Both the position numbers and the translations under genes were made by a program. Of a stretch of DNA of 64,000 nt, positions 23,971-32,185 are shown piece after piece. Position 1 is the stretch's first letter, and each line of letters begins with the position of its first letter. The notes under the pieces are model-generated. The model saw nothing but the letters and a program-made list of their open reading frames with translations. It ran no database searches and had not been told where the DNA came from. Source of the DNA: an uncultured Clostridia bacterium. GTDB taxonomy: Bacteria > Bacillota > Clostridia > Christensenellales > Aristaeellaceae. The stretch lies in assembly GCA_934647235.1 (NCBI GenBank), contig CAKUFG010000010.1:1-64000 (forward strand). The letters run 5' to 3'.

Positions 23971-24918
23971 ATGCTGGATGAAGCCGCTTATTTCCTGCTT
24001 GGAAATATCAAGATTTACTATTACGGGCTGCATATCGCCCTGGGCGCCCTGGCGGCGGTGATCGTGCTGGCGCTGTGCTGCCGCGCGCGGCGCATGCCTG
24101 CGGGCACGGCTCCGCTGTATGCGGTGCTGGCCATGCCGCTGGGCGTTGCCTGCTCGCGCGTGCTGTTCTGCCTGCTGGACGGGCGCTTTCGCGGCATTTT
24201 TTCGCTGCGGGCGATGCTGTGCTTCTGGGGCGGCGGCCACTCGATGGTGGGCGCGCTGCTGGGCGCGGCGCTGGCGGCGGTGATTGCGGCCAAAATTCTT
24301 GCGGTTCCCGCACGGCGCATGCTGGATATGATGGTGCCGGCGCTGCTGATGTTTATCGCCTTTGCCCGTGTCGGCGAGCAGTACACCGAAATGCTGGGCC
24401 GCAGCCGCGCGCTGGTCAGCGAGGTATGGCGGCAGGGATGGCTGGTTGCGGGCGATGAATACGCCCTGTATCTGAAAACCTATGTACTGGAAGCGCTGTG
24501 CGCGCTGATCCTGGCAGCAGCGCTGCTGCCTGGCCTGCTGCGCGGCGGGCGCGACGGCGATACCCTGCTTTCGGCCATGCTGCTGCTTGGCTGCACGCAG
24601 GTGCTGTGGGAAAGCCTGCGCTTTGACGCGCATATGCGCGAGTCCTTTGTCAGCCTGCAGATGCTGCTGTATGCAGTGATGTTCGCAGCGGCTCTGCTGG
24701 TTTTCGCTTGCCGTTATGCCAGACGGCTGCGGCATGGCTGGCCGGTGTGGCTGGCGCTGGGTGTGATCGCCCTGACGGCGGGCGGCGTGATCGGGCTGGA
24801 GTTTATGATCGATCGTTCGGGCGTCAGCCGTTTTGTGCTGTATGCGCCCTATGTGCTGCTGCTGGCGCTGCCGGCGGTGTGCGGATTCGTGTTTAAGAAA
24901 AGGAGCAATCTCGCATGA
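23971..24918 (+). CDS. Lgt-family membrane protein lacking several catalytic residues
   Basis: The 315-residue protein has about seven to eight hydrophobic helices. It aligns by eye with prolipoprotein diacylglyceryl transferase: YYYGLHIALG (residues 16-25), FWGGGHSMVGALLG (about 84-97) and ARVGEQYTEMLGR (about 131-143). The Lgt H-G-G histidine position seems to be Val, the asparagine of G-R-x-G-N is Glu, and the C-terminal arginine of R-x-x-V-E is Gln (TQVLWES). It may therefore not be the housekeeping Lgt but a paralogue with another role. The stop overlaps the next gene's ATG by four bases. Function is unproven. Confidence 0.7.
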   Translation: MLDEAAYFLLGNIKIYYYGLHIALGALAAVIVLALCCRARRMPAGTAPLYAVLAMPLGVACSRVLFCLLDGRFRGIFSLRAMLCFWGGGHSMVGALLGAALAAVIAAKILAVPARRMLDMMVPALLMFIAFARVGEQYTEMLGRSRALVSEVWRQGWLVAGDEYALYLKTYVLEALCALILAAALLPGLLRGGRDGDTLLSAMLLLGCTQVLWESLRFDAHMRESFVSLQMLLYAVMFAAALLVFACRYARRLRHGWPVWLALGVIALTAGGVIGLEFMIDRSGVSRFVLYAPYVLLLALPAVCGFVFKKRSNLA

Positions 24919-25127
24919 CCAAGGAACAGATTGCGCGCATTAACGAGCTGGCGCGCAAAAAAAAGACCGTCGGGCTGACCGAGGGCGAATTGAAGGAACA
25001 GGCCGAGCTGCGCGCGGAGTACCTGAAGGACTTCCGCGAGGGCTTTAAGCAGCAGCTGAATAACACCTATATTCAGTATGAGGACGGCCATCGGGAAAAG
25101 CTGACCGAGCGCCCGCCAAAGCAGTGA
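24915..25127 (+). CDS. DUF896 (YnzC-like) small protein
   Basis: This 70-residue protein matches the DUF896 family: a helical pair with IARINELARKKKTVGLTEGE and LRAEYLKDFREGFKQQL. Homologues such as Bacillus YnzC and YneB-region proteins are short, cytosolic and of unclear function, some linked to SOS or division control. It overlaps the end of the Lgt-like gene (ATGA) and is ten bases before the Nudix gene, so it is inside the operon. Confidence 0.9.
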   Translation: MTKEQIARINELARKKKTVGLTEGELKEQAELRAEYLKDFREGFKQQLNNTYIQYEDGHREKLTERPPKQ

Positions 25128-25137
25128 GGCGCCTGCC

Positions 25138-25632
25138 ATGATGAAGCTATCAACCCTGTGCTATATCGAGCGCGGCGGCTGCTATCTGATGCTGCACCGC
25201 GTAAAAAAGCAGCATGACGTGAACGAGGGCAAGTGGATCGGCGTGGGCGGCAAGCTTGAAACGGATGAATCGCCCGAGGAGTGCATTGCCCGCGAGGTGA
25301 TGGAGGAAACGGGGCTTAGCCTGGTGCGTCCGCGCATGCGCGGCCTGCTTACCTTTATCAGCCCCGGCTGGGACAGCGAGTATATTTTCCTTTATACCGC
25401 GCAGGCCCAGGGCGAATTGACGCAGGACTGCAATGAGGGGGATCTGCGCTGGGTGCCCCTGGACGAGGTGCCGCACCTGAACCTGTGGCAGGGCGACCGC
25501 ATCTTTCTGGATTTGCTGCTCAAAACGAACGAATTCTTCTCGCTCAAGTTTATCTATGACGGCGACAACATGGTTTATTGCGCCTTGAACGGCGAGGATA
25601 TTACCACAAAAGCATTGGGAGAGACCAGATGA
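25138..25632 (+). CDS. Nudix hydrolase (MutT/8-oxo-dGTP diphosphatase type)
   Basis: The 164-residue protein has a canonical Nudix box at residues 38-60: GGKLETDESPEECIAREVM then EETGL. The preceding WIGVGGK and the following TFISPGWDSEYIFLYTA resemble MutT/NUDT1-type 8-oxo-dGTP diphosphatases. It would hydrolyse an oxidised or non-canonical nucleotide to the monophosphate. The gene lies ten bases after the DUF896 gene, and its stop overlaps the next start as ATGA. Confidence 0.9.
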   Translation: MMKLSTLCYIERGGCYLMLHRVKKQHDVNEGKWIGVGGKLETDESPEECIAREVMEETGLSLVRPRMRGLLTFISPGWDSEYIFLYTAQAQGELTQDCNEGDLRWVPLDEVPHLNLWQGDRIFLDLLLKTNEFFSLKFIYDGDNMVYCALNGEDITTKALGETR

Positions 25633-26642
25633 AAAGAATCCTGTGCCTAGCGCTGGTGCTGGCGCTGCTGACGATCGCATTGCCCGTGCAGGCTGAAAAG
25701 CTGACGGCGCGCTGGACGGCCAAGGGCAAGATCAGCGCCCCGATTTACAGCGAACCCAGCACGCAAAGCAAAATGCTTGGCCGCGTCTATCAGGGCTCAA
25801 GCGTCAATGTGTATTCCTTTGATCCGGACTGGGCGTATATCAACAGCAGCGGTGTGGTCGGCTATGTGCTGCGCCGCCATCTGGAATCAGGCAAGGCCAT
25901 CGATTCCAGCACCACGCCGCCCTTTGGCGTGGAAATGTACGGGTATGTAGGCACGGTGGGTGCGAACGGCGCGAGTGTGCGCACGGCGGCGGATGAGAGT
26001 GCGGACGTGCTGATTTCTCTGACGGCGGGCACACGCATTTCCATTATCGGCGTCGTGAACGGCTGGGCCTATCTGGCCTATTATCGCCAGTACGGCTATG
26101 TGAACACCAATGAGCTGAGCGAGCTGCTGCCCGTTTGTCCGGAGGACGACGCGGGCACGGACGAAGCGCCCATCGCCACCTTCACCACCTATTATGTGAC
26201 GGGCTCGGACGATGTGAGCAAGCATGGCAAAGAGGTCAATATTGGCGTAAACTGTGATTATATCAACAATGAGATTCTGCAAAGCGGCAAGAGCATTGAC
26301 TACAACAATCATTACGGCCCCTTTTATCCCAGTAAGGGCTACGTGAAGGGCCCCGTGCTGATTGAAACCGGCTGGGGCCTGGGCCCTGGCGGCGGCGTGT
26401 GCCAGGTATCCAGCACCATGTATAACCTGCTGCTGCAATTGCCGGGAATTACCATCACCCTGCGCCGTTCCCATGGCCCTGGCAGCGCGGAATACCTGCC
26501 TGCCGATATGGACGCGGCCGTTGGCAACGAGACCAAGGGCATCAATTTCATTTTCCGCAACGATTATGATTTCCCCATCCGCTTTGAAGCGCAGGCGCAG
26601 GATGGCGCGCTGTTTCTGGCCATATACAAGGCTACGGAATAA
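25629..26642 (+). CDS. Secreted SH3-domain protein with VanW-like domain
   Basis: The 337-residue product begins with a signal peptide (MKRILCLALVLALL...VQA, cleavage near residue 21). Two bacterial SH3-type domains follow (about residues 30-85 and 105-165, with SKMLGRVYQGSSVNVYSFD and TAGTRISIIGVVNGWAYLAY). A VanW-like domain occupies about residues 195-337, with GPVLIETGWGLGPGGGVCQ, STMYNLLL and PDMDAA-like features. SH3 and VanW modules occur in clostridial envelope proteins that bind or modify peptidoglycan; this is not evidence for vancomycin resistance. ATG at 25629 overlaps the Nudix stop. Its last 11 bases overlap the convergent YafK-like gene. Confidence 0.88.
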   Translation: MKRILCLALVLALLTIALPVQAEKLTARWTAKGKISAPIYSEPSTQSKMLGRVYQGSSVNVYSFDPDWAYINSSGVVGYVLRRHLESGKAIDSSTTPPFGVEMYGYVGTVGANGASVRTAADESADVLISLTAGTRISIIGVVNGWAYLAYYRQYGYVNTNELSELLPVCPEDDAGTDEAPIATFTTYYVTGSDDVSKHGKEVNIGVNCDYINNEILQSGKSIDYNNHYGPFYPSKGYVKGPVLIETGWGLGPGGGVCQVSSTMYNLLLQLPGITITLRRSHGPGSAEYLPADMDAAVGNETKGINFIFRNDYDFPIRFEAQAQDGALFLAIYKATE

Positions 26643-27084
26643 TGCGCACCGTATCGCCCTCGCGCGCCATGGCAAAAAGCACAGCCATGTCCGCGTCGCT
26701 CAGGGCGATGCAGCCCGCCGTCCAATCCGGCGCGTTTCCGCCGCCATGAATGTAGATTTCGCCGCCCAGGGAGGTTCCCCAGGGCGGCCTTTTTTGCGCC
26801 GACTGAGCCGCTTCAAACAGGGGCAGAAGGTCGGCAGGTAAACGACCGTCTTGCACGGCCTGCCGTGCATCCAATGCGGAGGGGTAGCTGATACCCAGCG
26901 CGCAGCCGAATTTGCCTGTTTCGCGCTTGAGACAGATATAATACTCGCCCTCGGGCGTTTTGCCGTCGCCCTCGCATTGCTTATGGCCGACAGGGTGTCT
27001 TCCCAGCGCCACGCGGCAGCAAAAGCGCTGGCCTTCGTGCCCGGCGATCAGCCTGCGCGCGGCTTTTTCAATCAGGATCGTCAT
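26632..27084 (-). CDS. YafK-like L,D-transpeptidase (YkuD-domain) protein
   Basis: This 150-residue protein is a compact YkuD catalytic domain. The key motif is IYIHGGGNAPDWTAGCIALS (about residues 111-130), in which DWT-x-GCIA replaces the common SHGCIR, as in YafK/DpaA-type enzymes. DGKTPEGEYYI (about 40-50) is the second conserved block. The cysteine would form the acyl-enzyme with peptidoglycan peptides. No signal peptide is seen, so either export is unusual or it acts inside the cell. The gene is convergent with the SH3-VanW gene and shares 11 bases with it. Confidence 0.83.
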   Translation of the reverse strand: MTILIEKAARRLIAGHEGQRFCCRVALGRHPVGHKQCEGDGKTPEGEYYICLKRETGKFGCALGISYPSALDARQAVQDGRLPADLLPLFEAAQSAQKRPPWGTSLGGEIYIHGGGNAPDWTAGCIALSDADMAVLFAMAREGDTVRIIP

Positions 27085-27167
27085 GCATGACCTCCGGGAG
27101 GCTTGATAAGCATAGGATAACGCCCGCGCCCAAATGCGTCAAGGGTTTTTTAAGATCGACGCGCATT

Positions 27168-27203
27168 TAAAAGGGCGAACCGCGCCGCCTGCGTGATTCG
27201 CCC
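27168..27203 (-). terminator. Probable terminator of the M42-peptidase cluster
   Basis: On the minus strand a GGGCGAA/TTCGCCC stem (27203-27197 with 27179-27173) with an internally paired GC-rich loop is followed by TTTTAAA. It lies about 36 bases past the end of the last M42 gene. The arms resemble the GGGGCGAA repeat at 21348, so a shared mobile hairpin origin is possible. Confidence 0.5.
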
Positions 27204-27239
27204 GGGAAAAACCAATAAGTGCTGTTCAGGAAAGAAAAG

Positions 27240-28232
27240 CTATGCGATTTCAACCAGCTTCAGCAGGAGCCTGAGCGCGCCTTCCATATCGCGCATATCG
27301 ATGACCTCGGCAGGGGAGTGGACATAGCGGCAGGGGATGGACAGGGTACCGGTGGGCACGCCCGCGCGGGAGCGCTGAATGGAGCCGCCGTCCGTGCCGC
27401 CGAAGGGCAGCACCTCACGCTGGGCGGCGACGCCGGCCTCGTCGGCTGCGCGCAGCATCAAATCGCGCACGGCGGGGGTGGCGATCATATTGCTGTCGAT
27501 AAACTTGACAGCGGGGCCCTTGCCCAGCCTGACGGCGGGCAGCTTGACCTCGGGCGTATCGCCCCAGGCGGTCACATCCAGCGCCACACCCATATCGGGG
27601 CGCACGCTGTAGGCGGCGGTCATTGCGCCGCGGCAGCCCACTTCCTCCTGGGTGCTGAAGACGGCCACCACGGTGTTGGGCGTTTCGTCCAGGTACATCA
27701 GCATTTCGCACAGCAGGGCGCAGGCGCAGCGATCGTCCATGGCGGGGGAAGCCACGCGGTTTTCGCCCAGCTCAAAGAAATCAGGCGCGTACACGGCCAT
27801 ATCGCCCACCTGCACGCTGCGCTCCGCGTCGGCGCGATCCTCCGCGCCGATATCGATGAACAGATACTTCATCGCCGGGTTTTCGCCCTTGAGCGGCTGG
27901 CAGTAGATCACGCCTTCCACGCCGTTTTCAAACACTACATGGCGGGCGTTGGAGATTACAGGGTTTACGCCGCCCACGTTATGTACGCGCAGAAAGCCGT
28001 TTTCGTCGATATCGGTGACGACGAAGCCGATATGATCCATATGGGCGGAAAACATGATGCGCTTGCCGTTTTCATCTGTGCCCAGCTTTTCAACGATCAG
28101 GTTGCCCATCGCATCCACGCGCATGCTGTCCACGTGCGAGGCGATCAGGCCCTTTACGGTTTCGGCCACGGTATGCTCGTTGCCGCTGGGACCGTAGGCG
28201 GCAAGCAGGGTTTTGAGCGTATCTCGAAGCAT
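27240..28232 (-). CDS. M42-family aminopeptidase (third of three)
   Basis: The 330-residue protein is an M42 metallopeptidase of the FrvX/YsdC/TET group. Metal and catalytic motifs include SAHMDHIGFVV (about residues 62-72), MDDRCACALL (about 166-175), STQEEVGCRGA (about 197-207, catalytic and ligand glutamates) and the C-terminal HSPAEVID block (about 307-314). These enzymes form large tetrahedral dodecamers that remove N-terminal residues from peptides. GATAAGGAGGT lies upstream of the ATG at a suitable distance. It ends a run of three related genes whose divergence suggests different residue preferences. Confidence 0.92.
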   Translation of the reverse strand: MLRDTLKTLLAAYGPSGNEHTVAETVKGLIASHVDSMRVDAMGNLIVEKLGTDENGKRIMFSAHMDHIGFVVTDIDENGFLRVHNVGGVNPVISNARHVVFENGVEGVIYCQPLKGENPAMKYLFIDIGAEDRADAERSVQVGDMAVYAPDFFELGENRVASPAMDDRCACALLCEMLMYLDETPNTVVAVFSTQEEVGCRGAMTAAYSVRPDMGVALDVTAWGDTPEVKLPAVRLGKGPAVKFIDSNMIATPAVRDLMLRAADEAGVAAQREVLPFGGTDGGSIQRSRAGVPTGTLSIPCRYVHSPAEVIDMRDMEGALRLLLKLVEIA

Positions 28233-28251
28233 GATTGTTACCTCCTTATCG

Positions 28252-29265
28252 TCAGGCGTGCATCAAAAAGGCGCGCACAAGCTCGTATTGCGATTGAATA
28301 TCCTCCAGACAGGCCACCGACGCGCCGCTGTGGATATAGCGGCAGGGCACGGACAGCACGCAGGTAAGGCAGCCGGCTGCGGCGCGCTGATAGGCGGCTG
28401 CGTCGTTGCTGCCCGTTACGCCGCGCTTGATCTGATGCGGAATATGCTCGCGCTCAGCCAGATCCAGAATCTCCTTAAACAGCTTGCGCTGGCCGATGCT
28501 GCTGCCGTCCATAAAGCTGACGGCTACGCCCTGGGTGGGACGGCAGACCTTGAACTGATCGTCCACGCAGCCCAGATCATTGGCCGCCGTGCCTTCAAGA
28601 TTGAGCACGATATCGGGCTGCACGCCGTAGGCCGCGCCATGGGAGCCGCGGCAGCCGACCTCCTCCTGCACGGCGAACACAAAGGTGACGTCGCAGGGAT
28701 AGGTTTCGCGCATCAATTCCAGAATGGTATAGCAGCCCACGCGGTCGTCCAGCGCCTTGGCGCACACAAAGCCGTCGCCAAAGGGCTGATAGGGGGTATC
28801 GAAATAGGCGTAGGTGCCCACAGGGCACTTGGCCAGGGCCTCGGCCTTATCCTTTGCGCCGATATCGATGTACAGGCCGTCAAAGCCCAGCACGCGGCTG
28901 CGGTCGGCGGCGGACTGCAGGTGGATGGCCATCGCGCCGATTACGCCGGGCAGCAGATCATGGCCCACCAGCACGCGCTTGGATACTACAACGCGCGGAT
29001 CGATACCGCCGATGGGGTGGAAGCGCAGCAGACCATCCTCCGTGGCGGCCTCGATGATGAAGCCTACTTCATCCATATGGGCCGATACGCACACATGCGG
29101 CTTGCCGGGCTGGGTGCCCTTGCGGGTGCATATCACGTTGCCGGAGCGATCAATGCGCGCGTTTTCCGCGCCGCACAGGCGCTTACCCTCCTCCAGCAGC
29201 AGCTTGCGCAGCTGTCCTTCATCGCCCGAGGGGGCATGGATTTCACACAGTTGCTTTAATTCCAC
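28252..29265 (-). CDS. M42-family aminopeptidase (second of three)
   Basis: This 337-residue paralogue has the same M42 motifs: SAHMDEVGFII (about residues 61-71), LDDRVGCYTIL (about 171-181), AVQEEVGCRGSHGAAYG (about 203-219) and HSGASVACLED near the C-terminus. It is tightly coupled to the preceding gene: its ATG lies ten bases inside that gene's 3' end. It is 19 bases before the third M42 gene. The shared layout implies simultaneous production and possibly mixed-subunit particles, which is an inference. Confidence 0.92.
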   Translation of the reverse strand: MELKQLCEIHAPSGDEGQLRKLLLEEGKRLCGAENARIDRSGNVICTRKGTQPGKPHVCVSAHMDEVGFIIEAATEDGLLRFHPIGGIDPRVVVSKRVLVGHDLLPGVIGAMAIHLQSAADRSRVLGFDGLYIDIGAKDKAEALAKCPVGTYAYFDTPYQPFGDGFVCAKALDDRVGCYTILELMRETYPCDVTFVFAVQEEVGCRGSHGAAYGVQPDIVLNLEGTAANDLGCVDDQFKVCRPTQGVAVSFMDGSSIGQRKLFKEILDLAEREHIPHQIKRGVTGSNDAAAYQRAAAGCLTCVLSVPCRYIHSGASVACLEDIQSQYELVRAFLMHA

Positions 29266-30293
29266 AGTTCATCCCTCCAGCTGTCGTCAATGGCGGCGCA
29301 GTAGGCCGTCAGCAGGCGCGCGCACTCGGTCAGCGCGTGCATATCAAAGGTTTCCACCGAGGTGTGCATGTACTTGAGCGGCAGCTCCAACAGCACCGAT
29401 GGCACGCCGTCGCGGGCCAGGCCGATATCGTCCGCATCGGTATAGGTGTAGCGCGGGGCAACGGCGGATTGCAGGGTGATGTTGTTTTCCTTGGCGATTT
29501 CGCCGAGCTTTCTGCGCAGCATGGGGTTGATATAGGGCCCCATGGTGGCCAGCGGACTGCCCAGATCAAAGGTTTCAAGGTCGGGCGAGCCGGGCGTTTT
29601 GGCATGGTTTACATCCAGCGCCACGGCGAAATCCGGATAGATGCCGTAGGCGGCGGTCATTGCGCCGATGGAACCGACTTCCTCCTGGCAGGAGGCGACA
29701 AAATAGAGATCAGCCTGGGTATCGATGCGCTGCAGCGCCTCCATGGCGCGCAGCAAAACGGCCACGCAGCCGCGATCATCAATGGTTTTGCTGGCGTAGC
29801 GATCATTGAGCAGCCTGGTAAAGCCGCCCTCCAACGCCACGCAGTCGCCGATATGCACAAGCTCGCGCACGCGCTGGGCGCTCATGCCAAGGTCGATATA
29901 CAGATCCTCGCGGGCGTAGATCTTTTCGCGCTCGGCGGCAGACAAAAGGTGCGGGGCCTTGGCGCCGATGACGCCCATCAGCTTTTCGCGGCCATAGACC
30001 GTTACGCGCATGCCGGGCAGGATGCGCGGATCCACGCCGCCCACGTTGCGCATGCGTAGCGAGCCGTCCTTTTCAATATCGGATACCATCAGGCCGATTT
30101 CATCCAGATGCGCGCACAGCATTACCCTGGGGCCGCTGCCCTTGATATGGCCGATGACGCTATTCAGCGGATCGATCCTGACCTCGTCGCAATAGGGGCG
30201 AAAGGCTTCGGCGATAAAGCGCGCCGCTTCGCCTTCGTTGCCCGAAAGGCCGGGAAGAACCGTGACCTGGCGCAGAAAATCCTCTGTTCGCAT
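29256..30293 (-). CDS. M42-family aminopeptidase (first of three)
   Basis: The 345-residue protein shows M42 motifs LCAHLDEIGLMV (about residues 58-69), IDDRGCVAVLL (about 172-182), SCQEEVGSIGAMTAAYGI (about 200-217) and TPGSPDLETFDLGSPLA. Here the glutamate pair is followed by G-S instead of the G-C-R-G of its two paralogues. The start at 30293 is chosen because it begins MRTEDFLRQ like relatives and has a GGAAAG stretch just upstream; an earlier in-frame ATG has none. It leads the three-gene M42 unit. Confidence 0.9.
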   Translation of the reverse strand: MRTEDFLRQVTVLPGLSGNEGEAARFIAEAFRPYCDEVRIDPLNSVIGHIKGSGPRVMLCAHLDEIGLMVSDIEKDGSLRMRNVGGVDPRILPGMRVTVYGREKLMGVIGAKAPHLLSAAEREKIYAREDLYIDLGMSAQRVRELVHIGDCVALEGGFTRLLNDRYASKTIDDRGCVAVLLRAMEALQRIDTQADLYFVASCQEEVGSIGAMTAAYGIYPDFAVALDVNHAKTPGSPDLETFDLGSPLATMGPYINPMLRRKLGEIAKENNITLQSAVAPRYTYTDADDIGLARDGVPSVLLELPLKYMHTSVETFDMHALTECARLLTAYCAAIDDSWRDELWN

Positions 30294-30365
30294 TGCTTTC
30301 CATCCTTTCTGTACAGCAAGTGCTGTCATTCTACATCATTTGCCCGCGATAGGAAAGGAGGCGGG

Positions 30366-32105
30366 CTATTTGATTTGGTTTATTTTTCGTATTTCCGCTT
30401 CGGAAACGGTGATGATCAGCGTTTTCTGCCGGGTATAGCTGACGAAGCCTGCCGGGGTGCCGGAGGGCTTTTTGACGAACTTGCGCAGCGTATAATCCAC
30501 CGGCACGGCCACGCCGTGCGCCTTACTGTAAAAGGCGGCGAGCCTGGCGGCGGTCAGCAGGGTATCGTCGCTGACCTCGCGGCCCTCGGCGCGGATAATC
30601 ACATGCGAGCCGGGCATATCTTTGGCGTGCAGCCAGATATCCTCGCCGCGTGCGGACAGGGTAAGCCGCTCGTTCTGCAGGGCGTTTTTGCCCACAGCGA
30701 TTTCCGTGCCGTCGGCTGCGTTAAACCGCATAGGCGCGGACTGCCGTTGGTTCTTGGGCTGCTTTTTGCGCTCCGCCGCCGTATTTTTGATCACGCCAGC
30801 CTCGGTCAGCATGCGGCGCACGTCGCCCAGATCGTCCTCGTTTTCGCTGCTTTCAAGGCCGACCAGCGCTTCCTCAAGCAAACGGATTTCAGTCAGCGTT
30901 TTTTCCTTCTGTTCGGCAGCCAGGCGGGCTGCGGCGCGCGCCTTCTGGTAGCGCTTGAAATAGCGCTGCGCGTTCTGCGCGGGCGACAGGCGCACGTCCA
31001 GGGGAATATCCAGCGTGCCGCCGGTGTAATAATCGGGCAGCGTTACCTGCTGCGCGCCGCGCGGCACCAGATGCAGCTGCGCGGTGAGCAATTCGCCCAT
31101 CACTCGGTAATCCTCCATCCTGTCGGCGTTGAGCAGCTCTTCCTCCTGCAGGGCCAGCTTTTTCTCGCACCGTTCCAGATGCGTTTTGACCAGCCTGCGC
31201 AGGCTGGCGGAGCGCTGCTGCACGCGGTCGCGGCGGTCGCGGCCGTCGTAGTATTCCTCCAGCGCGGCGGACAGGCTGCCTGCCGCCCGCTGACGATCTG
31301 CCGGATAGGACAGGTACAGGAAGGGAAACACATCGGCGGGCAGACCGTTTTCATCCAGCAGCAGCATCGGCGGGCCCATCTGGGGCAGGCGCGATAGGAA
31401 GCCGCTCAGCCGCGCGCAAAGCTCAGGCATCTGAACGGAGGCAAGCTCGGCCTGCTCCGCGCCCGTCAGGCGGAAGCTGAGCTCGCGCGCCGCGATGGCG
31501 GACAAACCCGATATGCACCCGGACAATGCCTTATCCAGCCGCCCGGTGCAGCCGGACAGGCGCGCCAAGAGCGCCGCTTCCGCTGCGCATTCGGGCGGCA
31601 GCTTATCCTGCGCGGGCGGCAGGGTAAAGGGGAGGCCGGGCAGCGCCTGGCGCACGCGGCTCATATCGTCGGTCACGTGGCGGATCGCGTCGATAATGCG
31701 CCCGTCCCGCACCAGCGTCAGGTTGCTGTGCCTGCCCATGGCTTCCAGATACATCTCATACGGATGCATCACGCCCAGCTCGTCCTGGGCCTCAAAGCGC
31801 AGCAGCAGCACGCGGTCGCCGTTTAGCTGGGAGATTTCCATCAGCCGGCCGCCGGAGAGATGCTTGCGCATCAGCATGCAGAACATCGGCGCGTCGATGG
31901 GATTGATAAATTGCCCCTTTGTCAGATGCGCGCGCGCAAAGCTGGGGCTGGCGGAAAGAATCAGCTTATAATTCTGGCCGTTATTGCGCAGCGCCAGCAG
32001 CAGCATATCCTTTTCCGGCTGCGTCACGCGCTCCACGCGCGCGCCGGCCAGCGTCTGCTGCAGCTCGCGCGCAATAAAACCAAGCGTCAGGCCATCCAAT
32101 GGCAT
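30366..32105 (-). CDS. rqcH: Rqc2-homologue RqcH (NFACT protein)
   Basis: The 579-residue protein has the full NFACT layout: NFACT-N (MPLDGLTLGFIARELQQTL, residues 1-240), a coiled-coil/helical middle (about 280-430, rich in Arg/Lys/Glu) and the NFACT-R/DUF814 domain (about 450-560; LTLSARGEDIWLHAKDMPGSHVII). In bacteria RqcH binds stalled 50S-peptidyl-tRNA complexes and recruits tRNA-Ala to add alanine tails that mark the chain for proteolysis. Older annotation calls this family fibronectin-binding protein. It is divergent from the gerM gene. Its ribosome site (GGGTGAT) is modest. Confidence 0.93.
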   Translation of the reverse strand: MPLDGLTLGFIARELQQTLAGARVERVTQPEKDMLLLALRNNGQNYKLILSASPSFARAHLTKGQFINPIDAPMFCMLMRKHLSGGRLMEISQLNGDRVLLLRFEAQDELGVMHPYEMYLEAMGRHSNLTLVRDGRIIDAIRHVTDDMSRVRQALPGLPFTLPPAQDKLPPECAAEAALLARLSGCTGRLDKALSGCISGLSAIAARELSFRLTGAEQAELASVQMPELCARLSGFLSRLPQMGPPMLLLDENGLPADVFPFLYLSYPADRQRAAGSLSAALEEYYDGRDRRDRVQQRSASLRRLVKTHLERCEKKLALQEEELLNADRMEDYRVMGELLTAQLHLVPRGAQQVTLPDYYTGGTLDIPLDVRLSPAQNAQRYFKRYQKARAAARLAAEQKEKTLTEIRLLEEALVGLESSENEDDLGDVRRMLTEAGVIKNTAAERKKQPKNQRQSAPMRFNAADGTEIAVGKNALQNERLTLSARGEDIWLHAKDMPGSHVIIRAEGREVSDDTLLTAARLAAFYSKAHGVAVPVDYTLRKFVKKPSGTPAGFVSYTRQKTLIITVSEAEIRKINQIK

Positions 32106-32124
32106 AAAGCATCACCCATAGCAA

Positions 32125-32153
32125 TCATAGCACAAAAATCTGGCGCATACAAT
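32125..32153 (+). promoter_or_regulatory. Candidate SigE-type promoter for gerM
   Basis: TCATAGC (32125-32131) and a perfect CATACAAT (32146-32153) are 14 bases apart, matching the mother-cell SigE consensus well. Bacillus gerM is SigE-dependent. The predicted start near 32160 favours the downstream GTG start codon over the ATG at 32165. Confidence 0.5.
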
Positions 32154-32185
32154 GCCCTACAAGCATGAGACAAGGGGTGAAACAG

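Noticed and set aside
25629..26642. Vancomycin resistance from the VanW domain
   Set aside because: VanW-like domains are common in clostridial wall proteins and no vanH/A/X or VanR/S genes are present.
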